This document shows positions 9,601 through 17,988 of a stretch of DNA of 64,000 bases, one piece after another; within the stretch, counting starts at the first letter, position 1, and each line of letters opens with the position of its first letter. The stretch is from Megamonas hypermegale_A (GTDB lineage: Bacteria > Bacillota > Negativicutes > Selenomonadales > Selenomonadaceae): the NCBI RefSeq assembly GCF_030371585.1, contig NZ_JAUDCE010000001.1, one strand, 5' to 3'. A program made the position numbers and the translations under genes. The notes under the pieces are model-generated. The model saw only the letters and a list, made by a program, of their open reading frames with translations. It made no database searches and was not told the DNA's origin.

Positions 9601-10214
9601 TGACGGAATTTATTTACAGCTTCCCAATCGAGAAGTTTGCCCAAATCTTCATAATCCAGAACTTCGATTTTCTGAATTTCATGCGACGTTCTGAAACCGT
9701 CGAAGAAGTTTACGAAAGGAACGCGGCTTTTAATAGCTACAAGATGAGCTACAGCGCTTAAATCCATAACTTCCTGCACGCTTGCTTCGCAGAGCATAGC
9801 GCAGCCGGTCTGGCGAACAGCCATTACGTCGCGATGGTCGCCGAAAATATTAAGGGAGGAGGTAGCAAGCGCACGTGCACTTACATGGAACACACCTGGT
9901 AATAATTCACCAGCAATTTTGTACATATTAGGAATCATCAGTAAGAGACCCTGAGATGCTGTATACGTTGTAGTCAGAGCACCGGCCTGTAAGGAACCGT
10001 GAACCGTTCCGGCAGCGCCTGCTTCGGACTGCATTTCAACAACACGCACTTTTTGACCGAAAAGGTTTTTCTTGCCTTTTGCAGCCATTTCATCTACAGC
10101 TTCGGCCATAGGTGAAGAAGGAGTAATAGGGTAAATAGCAGCTACATCTGTAAACGCATAGGAGACATATGCGGCAGCAGTATTACCATCCATAGTTTTC
10201 ATGTGTTTGCTCAT
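6690..10214 (-). CDS. nifJ: pyruvate:ferredoxin (flavodoxin) oxidoreductase
   Basis: A 1174-residue single-chain PFOR, the usual length for the family. It oxidises pyruvate to acetyl-CoA and CO2 and reduces ferredoxin in the cytoplasm. The N-terminal half carries the pyrimidine-binding and transketolase-like domains (YPITPSSPMAE near residue 30). Two 4Fe-4S ferredoxin motifs follow at about residues 688 (CIQCNQCSFVCP) and 741 (CEGCGNCADICP). The third cluster is marked by SGACAGCGETP near 811 and NATGCSS. The thiamine-diphosphate site is GGDGWGYDIGYGG near 968. AGGGAG precedes the ATG. It has its own promoter and terminator, so it is probably monocistronic. It implies an anaerobic fermentative metabolism. 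Confidence 0.97.
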   Translation of the reverse strand: MSKHMKTMDGNTAAAYVSYAFTDVAAIYPITPSSPMAEAVDEMAAKGKKNLFGQKVRVVEMQSEAGAAGTVHGSLQAGALTTTYTASQGLLLMIPNMYKIAGELLPGVFHVSARALATSSLNIFGDHRDVMAVRQTGCAMLCEASVQEVMDLSAVAHLVAIKSRVPFVNFFDGFRTSHEIQKIEVLDYEDLGKLLDWEAVNKFRHNALNPDHPVIRGTSQNPDIYFQGQEAANPYYAAVPQMVEDAMEQINKLTGRNYQLFNYHGDPNAERVIIAMGSVCDTASEVVDYLNAKGEKVGVLSIHLYRPFSIKHFLRALPKSVKKVAVLDRTKEAGSLGDPLYLEIQSALYNSDIRPTIIGGRYGLGGKDVTPDQIFAVYNELTKEHPQNGFTIGIRDDVSFTSLPEFSEDIDLTPEGTTACKFWGLGSDGTVGANKSAVKIIGDKTDMYAQAYFAYDSKKSGGITMSHLRFGKKPIRSPYLINKANFISCSQQSYVDKYNLLAGLKQNGTFLLNTLWSDEELSEKLPAYMKRYIAANNINFYTVNAVKIAQELGLGGRFNMVMQSAFFKLANIIPIDEAVKYLKDAVVTSYGKKGQNIVDMNNGAIDKGIEALHKVEVPASWKDAVDEEVHDTDVPDFIRNIQNPMNRQEGDELPVSAFRNREDGTFPVGTSAYEKRGIAINVPEWDIDKCIQCNQCSFVCPHAAIRPVLMTDEEAANAPAGMKYKPALGAKGLQFAITISAKDCEGCGNCADICPAPKGSALAMKPIGTQLAKQPEFDYAVDEMKVAPKKNPMKKTTLKGSQFEKPLLEFSGACAGCGETPYVKLITQLFGDRMMVANATGCSSIWGGSAPSMPYTKNHKGQGPAWANSLFEDNAEYGLGMFLGTKAVRETLSAKVEAALEAGLGSDELKAALADWKENINEGEGSRERADKLTALLEAEKGDNKLLNEIYDKKDFFVKRSQWIIGGDGWGYDIGYGGLDHVLASGEDVNVLILDTEVYSNTGGQSSKATPAAAIAQFAAAGKRTKKKDIGMMAMSYGYVYVAQIAMGYDKNQTLKAIVEAENYKGPSLIIAYAPCINHGLRCGMGKSQNETKRAVECGYWATYRYNPQLRGSDKNPFSLDSKEPTGNFQEFLQGEVRYTSLKRSFPEIADELFAKTEQDAKERLEGYKKLAGK

Positions 10215-10280
10215 TAAGGATAAGCTCCCTTCTATAAATATATACCCAACAATAGGTAGGTTAAACTATAATGTACATTT

Positions 10281-10309
10281 ATGATACAACTTTTTTTAAT
10301 AATTTTCAA
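10281..10309 (-). promoter_or_regulatory. predicted nifJ promoter
   Basis: On the minus strand TTGAAA (10304-10309) and TATCAT (10281-10286) are separated by exactly 17 bp, about 65 nt upstream of the nifJ ATG. Confidence 0.5.
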
Positions 10310-10326
10310 GTATATAGACCAGTTTT

Positions 10327-11547
10327 TTAACAATCCCGGCGTAAAATTGTATATGGGACAACCGGCTTATCCATCTTCATCGTGATAATCTGCTGCGGGT
10401 GCGGTGCTACATCGATGGAAATACCTTCATCGTTGAACATTTCCGTTATCGTCTGCTTGAACAGCGGCGCGTCCGGCTGGAAAAATTCGATTTCCTGTCC
10501 GACTGTCAGATGATTGCGCTGCTGAATGGTCGCCACTTTCGTTTCGGCATCATAAGCGAGCACCAGACCGACAAAATCAGAAGTATGCTCATACGAAGTC
10601 GTATTGTAAATCTGGTCGTCGCTCGATGTTTTATGATAGGAAAAGCCGCTCGTATATTCACGGTGCGAAACCTTATTGAGCTCTTCAATCCATTCATCTT
10701 TTATCGTAAAAGTTTCCGGATTGGCAAAATAACTGTCGATAGCGTGGCGATAGGCGCTGACCACGCTGGCAACGTAGTGAATGGATTTCATGCGCCCTTC
10801 GATTTTCAAGCTGTCCACGCCACATTCGATAATATCCTTCAAATACGGCAGCAGACATAAATCCTTAGAGTTGAAGAAATACGTACCGTTTTCATCTTCC
10901 GTAATCGGGAAATACTGTCCCGGACGTTTTTCCTCCGTCAAATTGTATTTCCAGCGGCACGGCTGCGTGCAGGCACCGCGGTTGGAATCCCTGCCCGTCA
11001 GATAATTGCTGATGAGGCAGCGGCCGGAATACGATATGCACATTGCACCGTGAACGAACATTTCCAGCTCGACATTTGTCTTTTCCCGAATTTCCCGGAT
11101 TTCCGCAAACGACAGTTCACGCGCCAGCACAACGCGCTGCGCTCCCAAATCCTGCCATGCCTTCACCGCCATCCAGTTCGTATTGTTCGCCTGCGTGCTG
11201 ATATGCACTTCCAAACCCGGCACTTCATTTTTTATCAGCGTAAACAAACCGATATCGGAAACGAGTACGGCATCGATGTTTATTTCCTGCAATTCTTTTA
11301 AATACGGCAGCACGCTGTTTATATCGCTGTTGTGCGGAAAAATATTGACCGTTACGTATACTTTTCTGCCGCGTTCATGGGCAAATTTTACGCCTTCAAT
11401 CATTTCCTCGCGCGAAAAATTGCCGCCGTAAGCACGCAGACCGAATTTCTTGCCGCCGAGATAAACGGCATCCGCCCCGTATAAAATCGCCATTTTCAGT
11501 TTTTCCAGATTTCCGGCAGGTGCCAGTAGTTCAGGTTTTTTCAACAA
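10327..11547 (-). CDS. trhP: U32 family tRNA hydroxylation protein
   Basis: A 406-residue U32-family protein beginning LKKPELLAPAGNLEKL with AVYLGGKKFGLRA after it. The U32 signature region with clustered cysteines is ELEMFVHGAMCISYSGRC and the following CTQPCRW (around residues 160-200). TrhP proteins are needed for prephenate-dependent hydroxylation of U34 to 5-hydroxyuridine in tRNA; the family was long annotated as peptidase or collagenase. The start is TTG (two adjacent TTG codons are possible) with AGGAGG upstream. It follows trmR, whose product methylates the same position, as in the yrrMNO region of Bacillus. A 131-bp repeat sits between the two genes. Confidence 0.88.
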   Translation of the reverse strand: MLKKPELLAPAGNLEKLKMAILYGADAVYLGGKKFGLRAYGGNFSREEMIEGVKFAHERGRKVYVTVNIFPHNSDINSVLPYLKELQEINIDAVLVSDIGLFTLIKNEVPGLEVHISTQANNTNWMAVKAWQDLGAQRVVLARELSFAEIREIREKTNVELEMFVHGAMCISYSGRCLISNYLTGRDSNRGACTQPCRWKYNLTEEKRPGQYFPITEDENGTYFFNSKDLCLLPYLKDIIECGVDSLKIEGRMKSIHYVASVVSAYRHAIDSYFANPETFTIKDEWIEELNKVSHREYTSGFSYHKTSSDDQIYNTTSYEHTSDFVGLVLAYDAETKVATIQQRNHLTVGQEIEFFQPDAPLFKQTITEMFNDEGISIDVAPHPQQIITMKMDKPVVPYTILRRDC

Positions 11548-11569
11548 TAAATCCTCCTAATTATTTATT

Positions 11570-11700
11570 ACCTATTGTGCTAATTGATTTTCCAAAACAG
11601 TATAATAATTTATATTTAGTGAGGTTAAGTGACAACATCGAACAAATATAAACTATTATACTGTTGGCTACAGGCTCAATGTTTTACTAGCACAACAGGT
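11570..11700 (-). repeat. 131-bp palindromic repeat, copy R1
   Basis: One of nine related copies in the window, in reverse orientation. The ends are ACCTATTGTGCTA and TAGCACAACAGGT. The inner arms at 11597-11616 and 11645-11664 pair with one mismatch. An 11-bp direct repeat with one difference (AATTATTTATT at 11559-11569 and AATTACTTATT at 11701-11711) abuts the two ends, as a target duplication would. It lies between trmR and trhP, in gene orientation. Confidence 0.85.
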
Positions 11701-11710
11701 AATTACTTAT

Positions 11711-12310
11711 TTAATTATCATTAATTTTTTGCGAAACGGCCAAACCGTCGCCGTCTTCATAAATCATCGTCTTAAAAATCTTTTCATCATTTATTATCTG
11801 CAAATATTCTCTGAGCCGTTTTACAATCGTCTTGTAGCGGCGCGGCGGTTTTCCCGTGCCGAGCACATAGCCGCGAAACAGCACGTTGTCCGTCACGATA
11901 ACGCCGCCTGCATTTAAATGCGGCAGGATTTTTTGCAGATAATCAGGATACTGTCCTTTGGCCGCATCAATAAACACCATATCGAACATTTCCGTAGCGG
12001 CAAGCGACAGCAGTGTTTCTCCGGCATCGCCGACGACGATTTCTATATCGTCTTTATACGGCGAGCGGTCAATAAACGACTGCGCCGTCCGCGCTCTTTC
12101 CTCCGACAGCTCCAATGTCTTTATCTTTGCGCCTTGACCGCAATGTGCCATTAAAAGTGCCGAATAACCGATTGCCGTACCGATTTCCAGAATATGCTTC
12201 GGCTGATATTTCGCCATTATCCCGCGAAAAATCGCCCGTTCCGCTTCCTTGATAATCGGTACATGGTTTTCTTCAGCAAAAATTTCCATTTCCTTAAATA
12301 AACAGTCCAA
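11711..12310 (-). CDS. trmR: tRNA 5-hydroxyuridine methyltransferase
   Basis: A 199-residue O-methyltransferase of the class I, catechol-methyltransferase-like type. The SAM-binding loop is ILEIGTAIGYSALLMA (about residues 41-56), with the acidic residue after motif II and FDMVFIDAAKGQYPDY near 110. In Bacillus the homologue YrrM (TrmR) methylates ho5U34 to 5-methoxyuridine using SAM. Position between mltG and the U32 gene supports TrmR over a generic O-methyltransferase. The start is TTG with AGAGG 8 nt upstream, 12 nt after the mltG stop. Confidence 0.85.
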   Translation of the reverse strand: MDCLFKEMEIFAEENHVPIIKEAERAIFRGIMAKYQPKHILEIGTAIGYSALLMAHCGQGAKIKTLELSEERARTAQSFIDRSPYKDDIEIVVGDAGETLLSLAATEMFDMVFIDAAKGQYPDYLQKILPHLNAGGVIVTDNVLFRGYVLGTGKPPRRYKTIVKRLREYLQIINDEKIFKTMIYEDGDGLAVSQKINDN

Positions 12311-12322
12311 ACTTTCTACCTC

Positions 12323-13357
12323 TTATTCACCGTAAACTTCTTCTATCGTCTGCAAATGCTCATCGTACGTCACGCTGTAATGGTTATGCCCCTCGCTGTC
12401 GGCGACAAAATACAGATACGGCGTATCGGCAGGATGGAGCACGGCATTTATCGCATCAAGACCCGGATTGCCTATCGGTCCCGGCGTTAGCCCTGCATGC
12501 TGATACGTATTGTACGGCGAATCATGCTTCGTATCCTCTATGGAAAATTCCTCTTTATGCTCATCCAGTGCGTACTGTATCGTCGCGTCCGACTGCAGCA
12601 TCATGCCTTCTTCCAGCCGTTTGAAAAACACATTGGCGATTATCGGGCGGTCCTGCGCGAACTTCGCTTCTTTTTCCACCAGCGAAGCCATTATTATCAG
12701 CTCGAAAATAGACAGATTTTCCGCTTTTGCCCGCTCGCGCATTTCGCTGCTGAGCCTATGATCGAAATTGTCCGCCATTATCTGCATAATCTGCCGCGCT
12801 GTGTATCCTCTGTCAAAATCGTATGTGTCCGGAAACAGAAATCCTTCCGCCGCATATTTTATATCAGGATTGTCAAGCGCCGGCTGCATATAATCGTACG
12901 GAGCGAAATCCTTCGCCGCCGTGCAAAAATCCTCTTTATTGACAAGACCCTCTCTTTCCATGAGCTCGGCGATATCCTCCACCGTAAAACCTTCCGGAAT
13001 AGTGACGCGCACTACGGCATTTTGCGGACCGGATACGAGATTTTGCAGTACAACGCCGACGCGCATGTCGGATTTGAAATAATACACGCCTTCCTTAAAA
13101 TCCGTTTCATAACCGCCCAGCTTCGCCAGTATACGAAAACCGGCTGAGCTGTTTATAACGCCTTTTTGCGCCAATGTATCGGCAATCTCCGCCGTCGTCA
13201 TGCCGGACGTTACCTCTACGGAAATATTATCGCCTTCGCCTTTAGCACTGCCCGTTAAAAACAGCGCATAAAGCACTATGCAAATAAAGCACGCGGCAAG
13301 AAAAGCGCCGCCGATACAGCGCTGTTTTGTTGAAAGTGATGTAATTTTTTCCCACAT
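12323..13357 (-). CDS. mltG: endolytic murein transglycosylase
   Basis: A 344-residue inner-membrane protein with one N-terminal transmembrane helix (about residues 14-36), a LysM-like segment, and the YceG/MltG domain. The catalytic Glu lies in ASLVEKEA near residue 226. The C-terminal family motifs are SDATIQYAL, YNTYQHAGLTPGPIGNPG and YLYFVAD. MltG cleaves nascent glycan strands in the periplasm and sets their length. ATG is preferred over a TTG two codons upstream, because the GGAG box lies 8 nt before ATG. It follows smpB closely and precedes trmR. Confidence 0.93.
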   Translation of the reverse strand: MWEKITSLSTKQRCIGGAFLAACFICIVLYALFLTGSAKGEGDNISVEVTSGMTTAEIADTLAQKGVINSSAGFRILAKLGGYETDFKEGVYYFKSDMRVGVVLQNLVSGPQNAVVRVTIPEGFTVEDIAELMEREGLVNKEDFCTAAKDFAPYDYMQPALDNPDIKYAAEGFLFPDTYDFDRGYTARQIMQIMADNFDHRLSSEMRERAKAENLSIFELIIMASLVEKEAKFAQDRPIIANVFFKRLEEGMMLQSDATIQYALDEHKEEFSIEDTKHDSPYNTYQHAGLTPGPIGNPGLDAINAVLHPADTPYLYFVADSEGHNHYSVTYDEHLQTIEEVYGE

Positions 13358-13375
13358 ATGCAATTCTCCGCCGCT

Positions 13376-13849
13376 TTAATATTTCTGCCGTTCCTTCAAT
13401 GCTCTTTCCATATCGCGTTTGGCCGCTTTTTCCGCCAAAGCCTGCCGCTTATCGTAATTTTTCTTACCGGTAGCAAGTCCCAGTTCCACTTTGGCTCTGC
13501 CTTTGGAAAAATACACTTTGAGCGGCACGAGCGTGTAACCTTTTTCCTTGACCTTGCTGGAAAGTTTTACGATTTCTATCTTGTGCATCAGCAGTTTTCG
13601 GGCACGAAGCGGGTCATGATTGAAAATATTGCCCTGTTCGTACGGACTGATGTGCATATTGTCCAAAAAGATTTCATTATTTTTAATGCGCGCAAAACTG
13701 TCTTTCAAATTCGCCTTACCGGCACGAAGTGATTTTACTTCCGTGCCGACAAGAGCGATACCCGCTTCATACGTTTCATGAATAAAATAATCATGGCGCG
13801 CCTTGCGATTTTCACAGGCGATTTTTATACCTGCATTTTTCTTTCCCAT
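13376..13849 (-). CDS. smpB: tmRNA-binding protein SmpB
   Basis: A 157-residue protein beginning MGKKNAGIKIACENRKARHD. It contains GTEVKSLRAGKANLKDSFA and the basic tail (KNYDKRQALAEKAAKRDMERAL) that enters the decoding site. SmpB brings tmRNA to stalled ribosomes for trans-translation. The chosen start lies behind AAGGGTG; a start five codons earlier would contain that ribosome binding site. It is 15 nt downstream of rnr, whose product degrades tmRNA-tagged messages, an association shared with other Firmicutes. Confidence 0.95.
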   Translation of the reverse strand: MGKKNAGIKIACENRKARHDYFIHETYEAGIALVGTEVKSLRAGKANLKDSFARIKNNEIFLDNMHISPYEQGNIFNHDPLRARKLLMHKIEIVKLSSKVKEKGYTLVPLKVYFSKGRAKVELGLATGKKNYDKRQALAEKAAKRDMERALKERQKY

Positions 13850-13864
13850 ATGTTCACCCTTCAA

Positions 13865-16321
13865 TTATTTCTTACGTTTTTGTTTATCGGATTTACGCTT
13901 AGATTTTTTGCTGTAAACTCCTTCATAGAATTTACGGCTTTTCGCTTTTTTCTTGGCAATGTTCTTACTGTGCTTTTCTTTGGACGCTTTATCCTTGCGC
14001 ACCCTGTCAGCCGGTTTTTCCTTCTTATGCTTACGCTTTTTCGCCTTTTTGGCCGGCTTTTCATCCTTTATATTATTGTCCACGGCTTTTTTGGCGAAAA
14101 ACTTCCTGTCGATATCATCAACACCGGTCAGTATCGGCTTGGCAATGATATCATCTTCCAAAAAAAGCGGCATTCTGCCGTTATCCTTTAAAATCAGGTC
14201 AATGGCGCGTTCTTTAATGCTGGCGCGCGTCAATATGACTTTTACAGGGTCGCCGAGGCGATAGCGGAAATGCGTGGCTTCGCCGACAAGCGCGTACTCG
14301 CTTTGCACGTAATCATAATAATCATTTACCATCGTCGATACATGCACAAGCCCTTCCACGCCGTTATCCAGCTCTACGAATATGCCGAAAGCCGTAACAC
14401 CGCTGATTATGCCGTCGAATTCATCACCGAGAAACTGCGCCATATATTCGATTTCCTTAATCAGCACCGTTTCGCGTTCCGCTTCCGTCGCTATGCGCTC
14501 ACGCTTGGACGTATGCATTGCCACCTCCGGCAGTCGCGCTTTCAGTTTTTCCTGACGGGCACTATTCATCTTGCCGTTCAGCTGCTCTTTGAGCAGACGG
14601 TGTACGATTAAATCGGGATAACGCCGTATCGGCGAGGTGAAATGCGTGTAATAGCGCGCCGCCAGACCGAAATGACCGAGATTTTCCGCATTGTAACGCG
14701 CCTGCTGCATACTGCGCAGCGCCACGGCGGAAATTATCTTCTCCTCCGGTCTGCCCTGCACAGCCTTTAAAACCTGCTGCACGGAAAGCGGCTCTACTTC
14801 GCCGTCCTTATTTCTGTTTAAGTGCAGATTAAACATGGCCAAAAGGTCATTTAAAGCATTGAGCTTATCTTCCGTCGGATTTTCATGCACACGGTAGATA
14901 AACGGCAGATTACGCCGCGCCATATGTTCCGCCACCGTTTCATTGGCAACGAGCATACACTCCTCGATAATCGCTTCGCCGATACCGCGCTCGCGCTTGA
15001 TAAGCCCCACTGCCTGCCCTTTATCATTCAGCTTTACTTTCACCTCGGAGATATCAAAATCTATCGCGCCGCGTTTTTGACGGCGGGCCGCCAGCACATC
15101 ATGCACGGCTTTGAGATTATCAAGCAGCGGCAGAATGTCCTGATTGTCGGCAATTACCTGTTCATCCTTATCCGCCAGAATTTTATTCACCAGATTATAC
15201 GTAAGGCGGCGGTAAACATGAATTACAGCCGGTGCTATTTCATATTTCACCACAGTGCCGTTATTATCAATCTCCATTTCCGCACACATGGACAGGCGGT
15301 CAGTACCGGCGTTCAGACTGCAAATACCGTTGGACAGCTCCACCGGTAGCATCGGAATTACCCTGTCTGCCAGATAAACGCTCGTGCCGCGATTGTACGC
15401 TTCTTTATCCAGCGGCGAATACGAATGGACGTAATGGCTGACATCAGCAATGTATACACCCAGAAAAATATTGCCGTTTTGCAGTTTTTCCGCATAAACG
15501 CCGTCGTCCAAATCCTTAGCATCCTCACCGTCAATCGTTACAATCTGCAAATCGCGTCTGTCTTTGCGGTTTTTATACTCTCTTTTATCCGGCTGCTGCT
15601 CAATGGCTTTGGCTTCCTCCTGCACTTCAAGCGAAAATTCCTCCGTCAAATCATATTGGCGCATGACAGACAGCATATCTACGCCCGGTGCGCCGATTTT
15701 GCCCAGCACTTCTACAATCCTGCCTTCCGGCGAATGATTTTTCGTCGGCCATTTCGTAATTTCCGCTACTACCTTCATGCCTACTTTGGCGCCGTTGAAA
15801 TTACTTCCTTCAATAAATATATCCTGTGTCAGTTTGTTATCATCCGGCACTACAAAACCGAAAGTGCGGCTGCTCTCAAACGTGCCGACAACGCGGTTAT
15901 TGGCGCGCTCCAAAATACGGATGACCTCGCCCTCGCGCGTCCTGTTCAGATATCCTTTTTCCATAGTAATGCGCACGAGAACTTTGTCGTTATTCATCGC
16001 CGTGCCCAGCATACCGGCAGGAATAAACACATCATCAACTTTCGCCTTGCCGGCTTCATTCCCGTTATCGGGAATTACGAAGCCGAAGCCTTTGGAAGTT
16101 ATCGCCATTCTGCCGATAACAAGATTCATATGACCAGGAAGACCAAACAGACCGCTGCGGTTCTGGATAAGCAGATTTCTGCGCTCCAGCTCTTCCAGCG
16201 CCGGCACCAGCTCCCGGATTTCCTCATCGTGCAAATCAAGCGCCGTAAGCAGCTGTTCCTGACTCATCGGCTTTTTTGCATAGTTTTGCATGTACTTCAT
16301 TATACGTTCTTGTAAACTCAT
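13865..16321 (-). CDS. rnr: ribonuclease R
   Basis: An 818-residue 3'-5' exoribonuclease. An N-terminal winged-helix domain (about 1-70) is followed by cold-shock domains (about 75-230). The RNB catalytic domain contains TIDGEDAKDLDDGVYA (near 260-275, metal-binding aspartates) and later SPIRRYPDLIVHR. An S1 domain (ISGVTAFGIFVELDNGVEG) lies near 640-720. A very Lys/Arg-rich tail covers the last 50 residues. It degrades structured RNA and acts with SmpB-tmRNA. AGAGG lies 5 nt before the ATG. A large structured repeat separates it from the upstream esterase gene. Confidence 0.96.
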   Translation of the reverse strand: MSLQERIMKYMQNYAKKPMSQEQLLTALDLHDEEIRELVPALEELERRNLLIQNRSGLFGLPGHMNLVIGRMAITSKGFGFVIPDNGNEAGKAKVDDVFIPAGMLGTAMNNDKVLVRITMEKGYLNRTREGEVIRILERANNRVVGTFESSRTFGFVVPDDNKLTQDIFIEGSNFNGAKVGMKVVAEITKWPTKNHSPEGRIVEVLGKIGAPGVDMLSVMRQYDLTEEFSLEVQEEAKAIEQQPDKREYKNRKDRRDLQIVTIDGEDAKDLDDGVYAEKLQNGNIFLGVYIADVSHYVHSYSPLDKEAYNRGTSVYLADRVIPMLPVELSNGICSLNAGTDRLSMCAEMEIDNNGTVVKYEIAPAVIHVYRRLTYNLVNKILADKDEQVIADNQDILPLLDNLKAVHDVLAARRQKRGAIDFDISEVKVKLNDKGQAVGLIKRERGIGEAIIEECMLVANETVAEHMARRNLPFIYRVHENPTEDKLNALNDLLAMFNLHLNRNKDGEVEPLSVQQVLKAVQGRPEEKIISAVALRSMQQARYNAENLGHFGLAARYYTHFTSPIRRYPDLIVHRLLKEQLNGKMNSARQEKLKARLPEVAMHTSKRERIATEAERETVLIKEIEYMAQFLGDEFDGIISGVTAFGIFVELDNGVEGLVHVSTMVNDYYDYVQSEYALVGEATHFRYRLGDPVKVILTRASIKERAIDLILKDNGRMPLFLEDDIIAKPILTGVDDIDRKFFAKKAVDNNIKDEKPAKKAKKRKHKKEKPADRVRKDKASKEKHSKNIAKKKAKSRKFYEGVYSKKSKRKSDKQKRKK

Positions 16322-16399
16322 AAAAACCTCTTTCTTTATGTTTTAAAGAAATTTAAAATTTAATTAAAGAAATTACCATTTGGCACAATATGATTCATT

Positions 16400-16820
16400 G
16401 TTCATTTTTCTTTGAAATTCAAAGAAAAACGAACCAAAAAGAAAACCCTTTTAACGTTTCGCTAACGCTGCACTGGGCAAGCCTTCGCAACTCTTATATA
16501 GTAACTGACGGTACAACGGCTCGAAACATTTGGAATTTGGCTCGTGCCTTCTATTCCAGCAAGAACTTAAATTGAGTTGTTGGCACTGTATTTTATAATT
16601 GTGCTCAAATTTTGTCTGCGTTGAAGATTTTCACGGTAGCTTTAGCTATTAAGAAAACAATTTTTTAGCTCTGTCTTTAGTTCAAATGTTTGAGCAAAGT
16701 GAGTTTTTGAACGTTAGAGATAAAAAATTGTTTTCTTAAAGTGAAAATCTTTTAGCAGTGCACGAACTCAAGCGGTTTCTTTTTGGGTACTTTTTCTTTG
16801 CGCATCAAAGAAAAAGTACC
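16400..16820 (-). repeat. large structured repeat, copy A
   Basis: This fills most of the 507-nt gap between rnr and the esterase gene, in gene orientation, and is homologous (inverted on the map) to copies B and C. In element orientation it contains a hairpin with arms GGTACTTTTTCTTTG/CAAAGAAAAAGTACC. The long central stem (16649-16672 with 16716-16739) is 23 of 24 paired. The conserved block GCGAAGG..GCCCAGTGCAGCG follows, and then a terminal CTTTG..CAAAG hairpin. No open frame is conserved. A short palindrome (16821-16841, GGTGCAAT/ATTGCACC) overlaps the esterase 3' end. Confidence 0.85.
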
Positions 16821-16828
16821 TGGTGCAA

Positions 16829-17575
16829 TTACATTGCACCAAACTTTAAAAAATCATTTATCTCTTTAAATACTTTATCATGCTCCACGTCAAGCGTTAC
16901 CAGATGGCCGGATAATTCTATCTTGAACAATTTTTTTTCTTTGCTTTGCACGTGGTCGAAAATATACTGGCCGCTTTCTGCTTTTACCGTATGGTCATTC
17001 TCGCTCTGAACAATGAGTATCGGTTTTTCCAGCTGCGGTAAAACCGCCTTTGTCTTGGCGATTATATCCATCAGCTGATGAACGCATACCAGCGGTATTT
17101 TATTATAGGAAACATTGTACCGTTTGGCAAGCTCCGGCAGATGGCGGCGGTTCTTGCGGTGGTACCGCCCTGCCGAACGTTCCAGCGGCGGCAGAAAACG
17201 TAAATTCCGCTCATTGGCGATAAAAACGGGAGCCGACATGGAAACGACTTTTTTCACGGGAAAATCTATACCGAGCCGAATGGATAAAAGCCCGCCCATG
17301 GAAAGCCCGACAACGGAAATCTCATCGCAAAAGCCGCGCAGCAGATGATAGCCGTCACAAACGGAATGGTACCACTGCTGCCATGTCGTCTTCGCCATCT
17401 CCTCCACACTCGTGCCGTGTCCCGCCAGACGCACGCCGAGCACGGTATAACCCCGCTTATACAAATCGTTTCCGAGCAAAATCATCTCCGACGGCGAGCC
17501 GGTAAAGCCGTGCACCAATAGTACTCCTTTATGGCTTCCCGGCAGGAAAAACGGCTCTGCTCCTTTTATAATCAT
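16829..17575 (-). CDS. alpha/beta-hydrolase, carboxylesterase Est-type
   Basis: A 248-residue cytoplasmic alpha/beta-hydrolase. The oxyanion-hole region is LLVHGFTGSPSEM, the nucleophile elbow is GLSMGG (Ser near residue 92), the acid is in VQSENDHTV, and the catalytic His is in LSGHLVTLD. The form and position between secG and rnr match the Geobacillus/Bacillus Est30-YvaK carboxylesterase. The ATG at 17575 follows AGGAGG by 8 nt; a GTG three codons earlier lies in the ribosome binding site region. The natural substrate is unknown for the family. Its 3' end touches the large repeat copy A. Confidence 0.88.
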   Translation of the reverse strand: MIIKGAEPFFLPGSHKGVLLVHGFTGSPSEMILLGNDLYKRGYTVLGVRLAGHGTSVEEMAKTTWQQWYHSVCDGYHLLRGFCDEISVVGLSMGGLLSIRLGIDFPVKKVVSMSAPVFIANERNLRFLPPLERSAGRYHRKNRRHLPELAKRYNVSYNKIPLVCVHQLMDIIAKTKAVLPQLEKPILIVQSENDHTVKAESGQYIFDHVQSKEKKLFKIELSGHLVTLDVEHDKVFKEINDFLKFGAM

Positions 17576-17631
17576 AATAAACACCTCCTCAATTATTATT
17601 AACTAAAAAATCAAAAAGTTTAACCGTTGTT

Positions 17632-17668
17632 AAAAAAAAGCTCTCTACCCAAATTAATAGATAGAGAA
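17632..17668 (-). terminator. terminator downstream of secG
   Basis: On the minus strand an eight- to nine-bp stem (CTCTATC with GGTAGAG at its core) is followed by eight T residues, directly after secG. Some transcripts may read on into the esterase gene. Confidence 0.8.
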
Positions 17669-17675
17669 CCATTCT

Positions 17676-17906
17676 TTAATTTGTTATCTTAGCGATGACT
17701 ATAGTTACAATCATGAACAATACGGCGAAAAACACGGTAAAGCGCGCCATCAGCGCATCCATGCCGCGTGCACTGCTGCTGAAAGCCGTCTCGTTCTGAC
17801 CGGACAGACCGCCCATGCCGGCCGTTTTGCCTTCCTGCATAAGTACGGAGGCAATCAAGCCGATTGCAATCAAAGCATCTAAAATCATTAGAATAGTCAA
17901 CAACAT
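17676..17906 (-). CDS. secG: preprotein translocase subunit SecG
   Basis: A 76-residue protein with two hydrophobic helices (about 3-23 and 54-74). Between them lies the conserved cytoplasmic loop LMQEGKTAGMGGLSG. SecG joins SecYE in the inner membrane and assists translocation. Position ahead of the esterase, rnr and smpB matches the common Firmicute order. Confidence 0.93.
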   Translation of the reverse strand: MLLTILMILDALIAIGLIASVLMQEGKTAGMGGLSGQNETAFSSSARGMDALMARFTVFFAVLFMIVTIVIAKITN

Positions 17907-17988
17907 GTATATCTATCCTTCCTCAATTTCTTAATTGGTAAAACTACTTCTTAATAATACCATAGAAATTATCTTAAGTACAATACAA

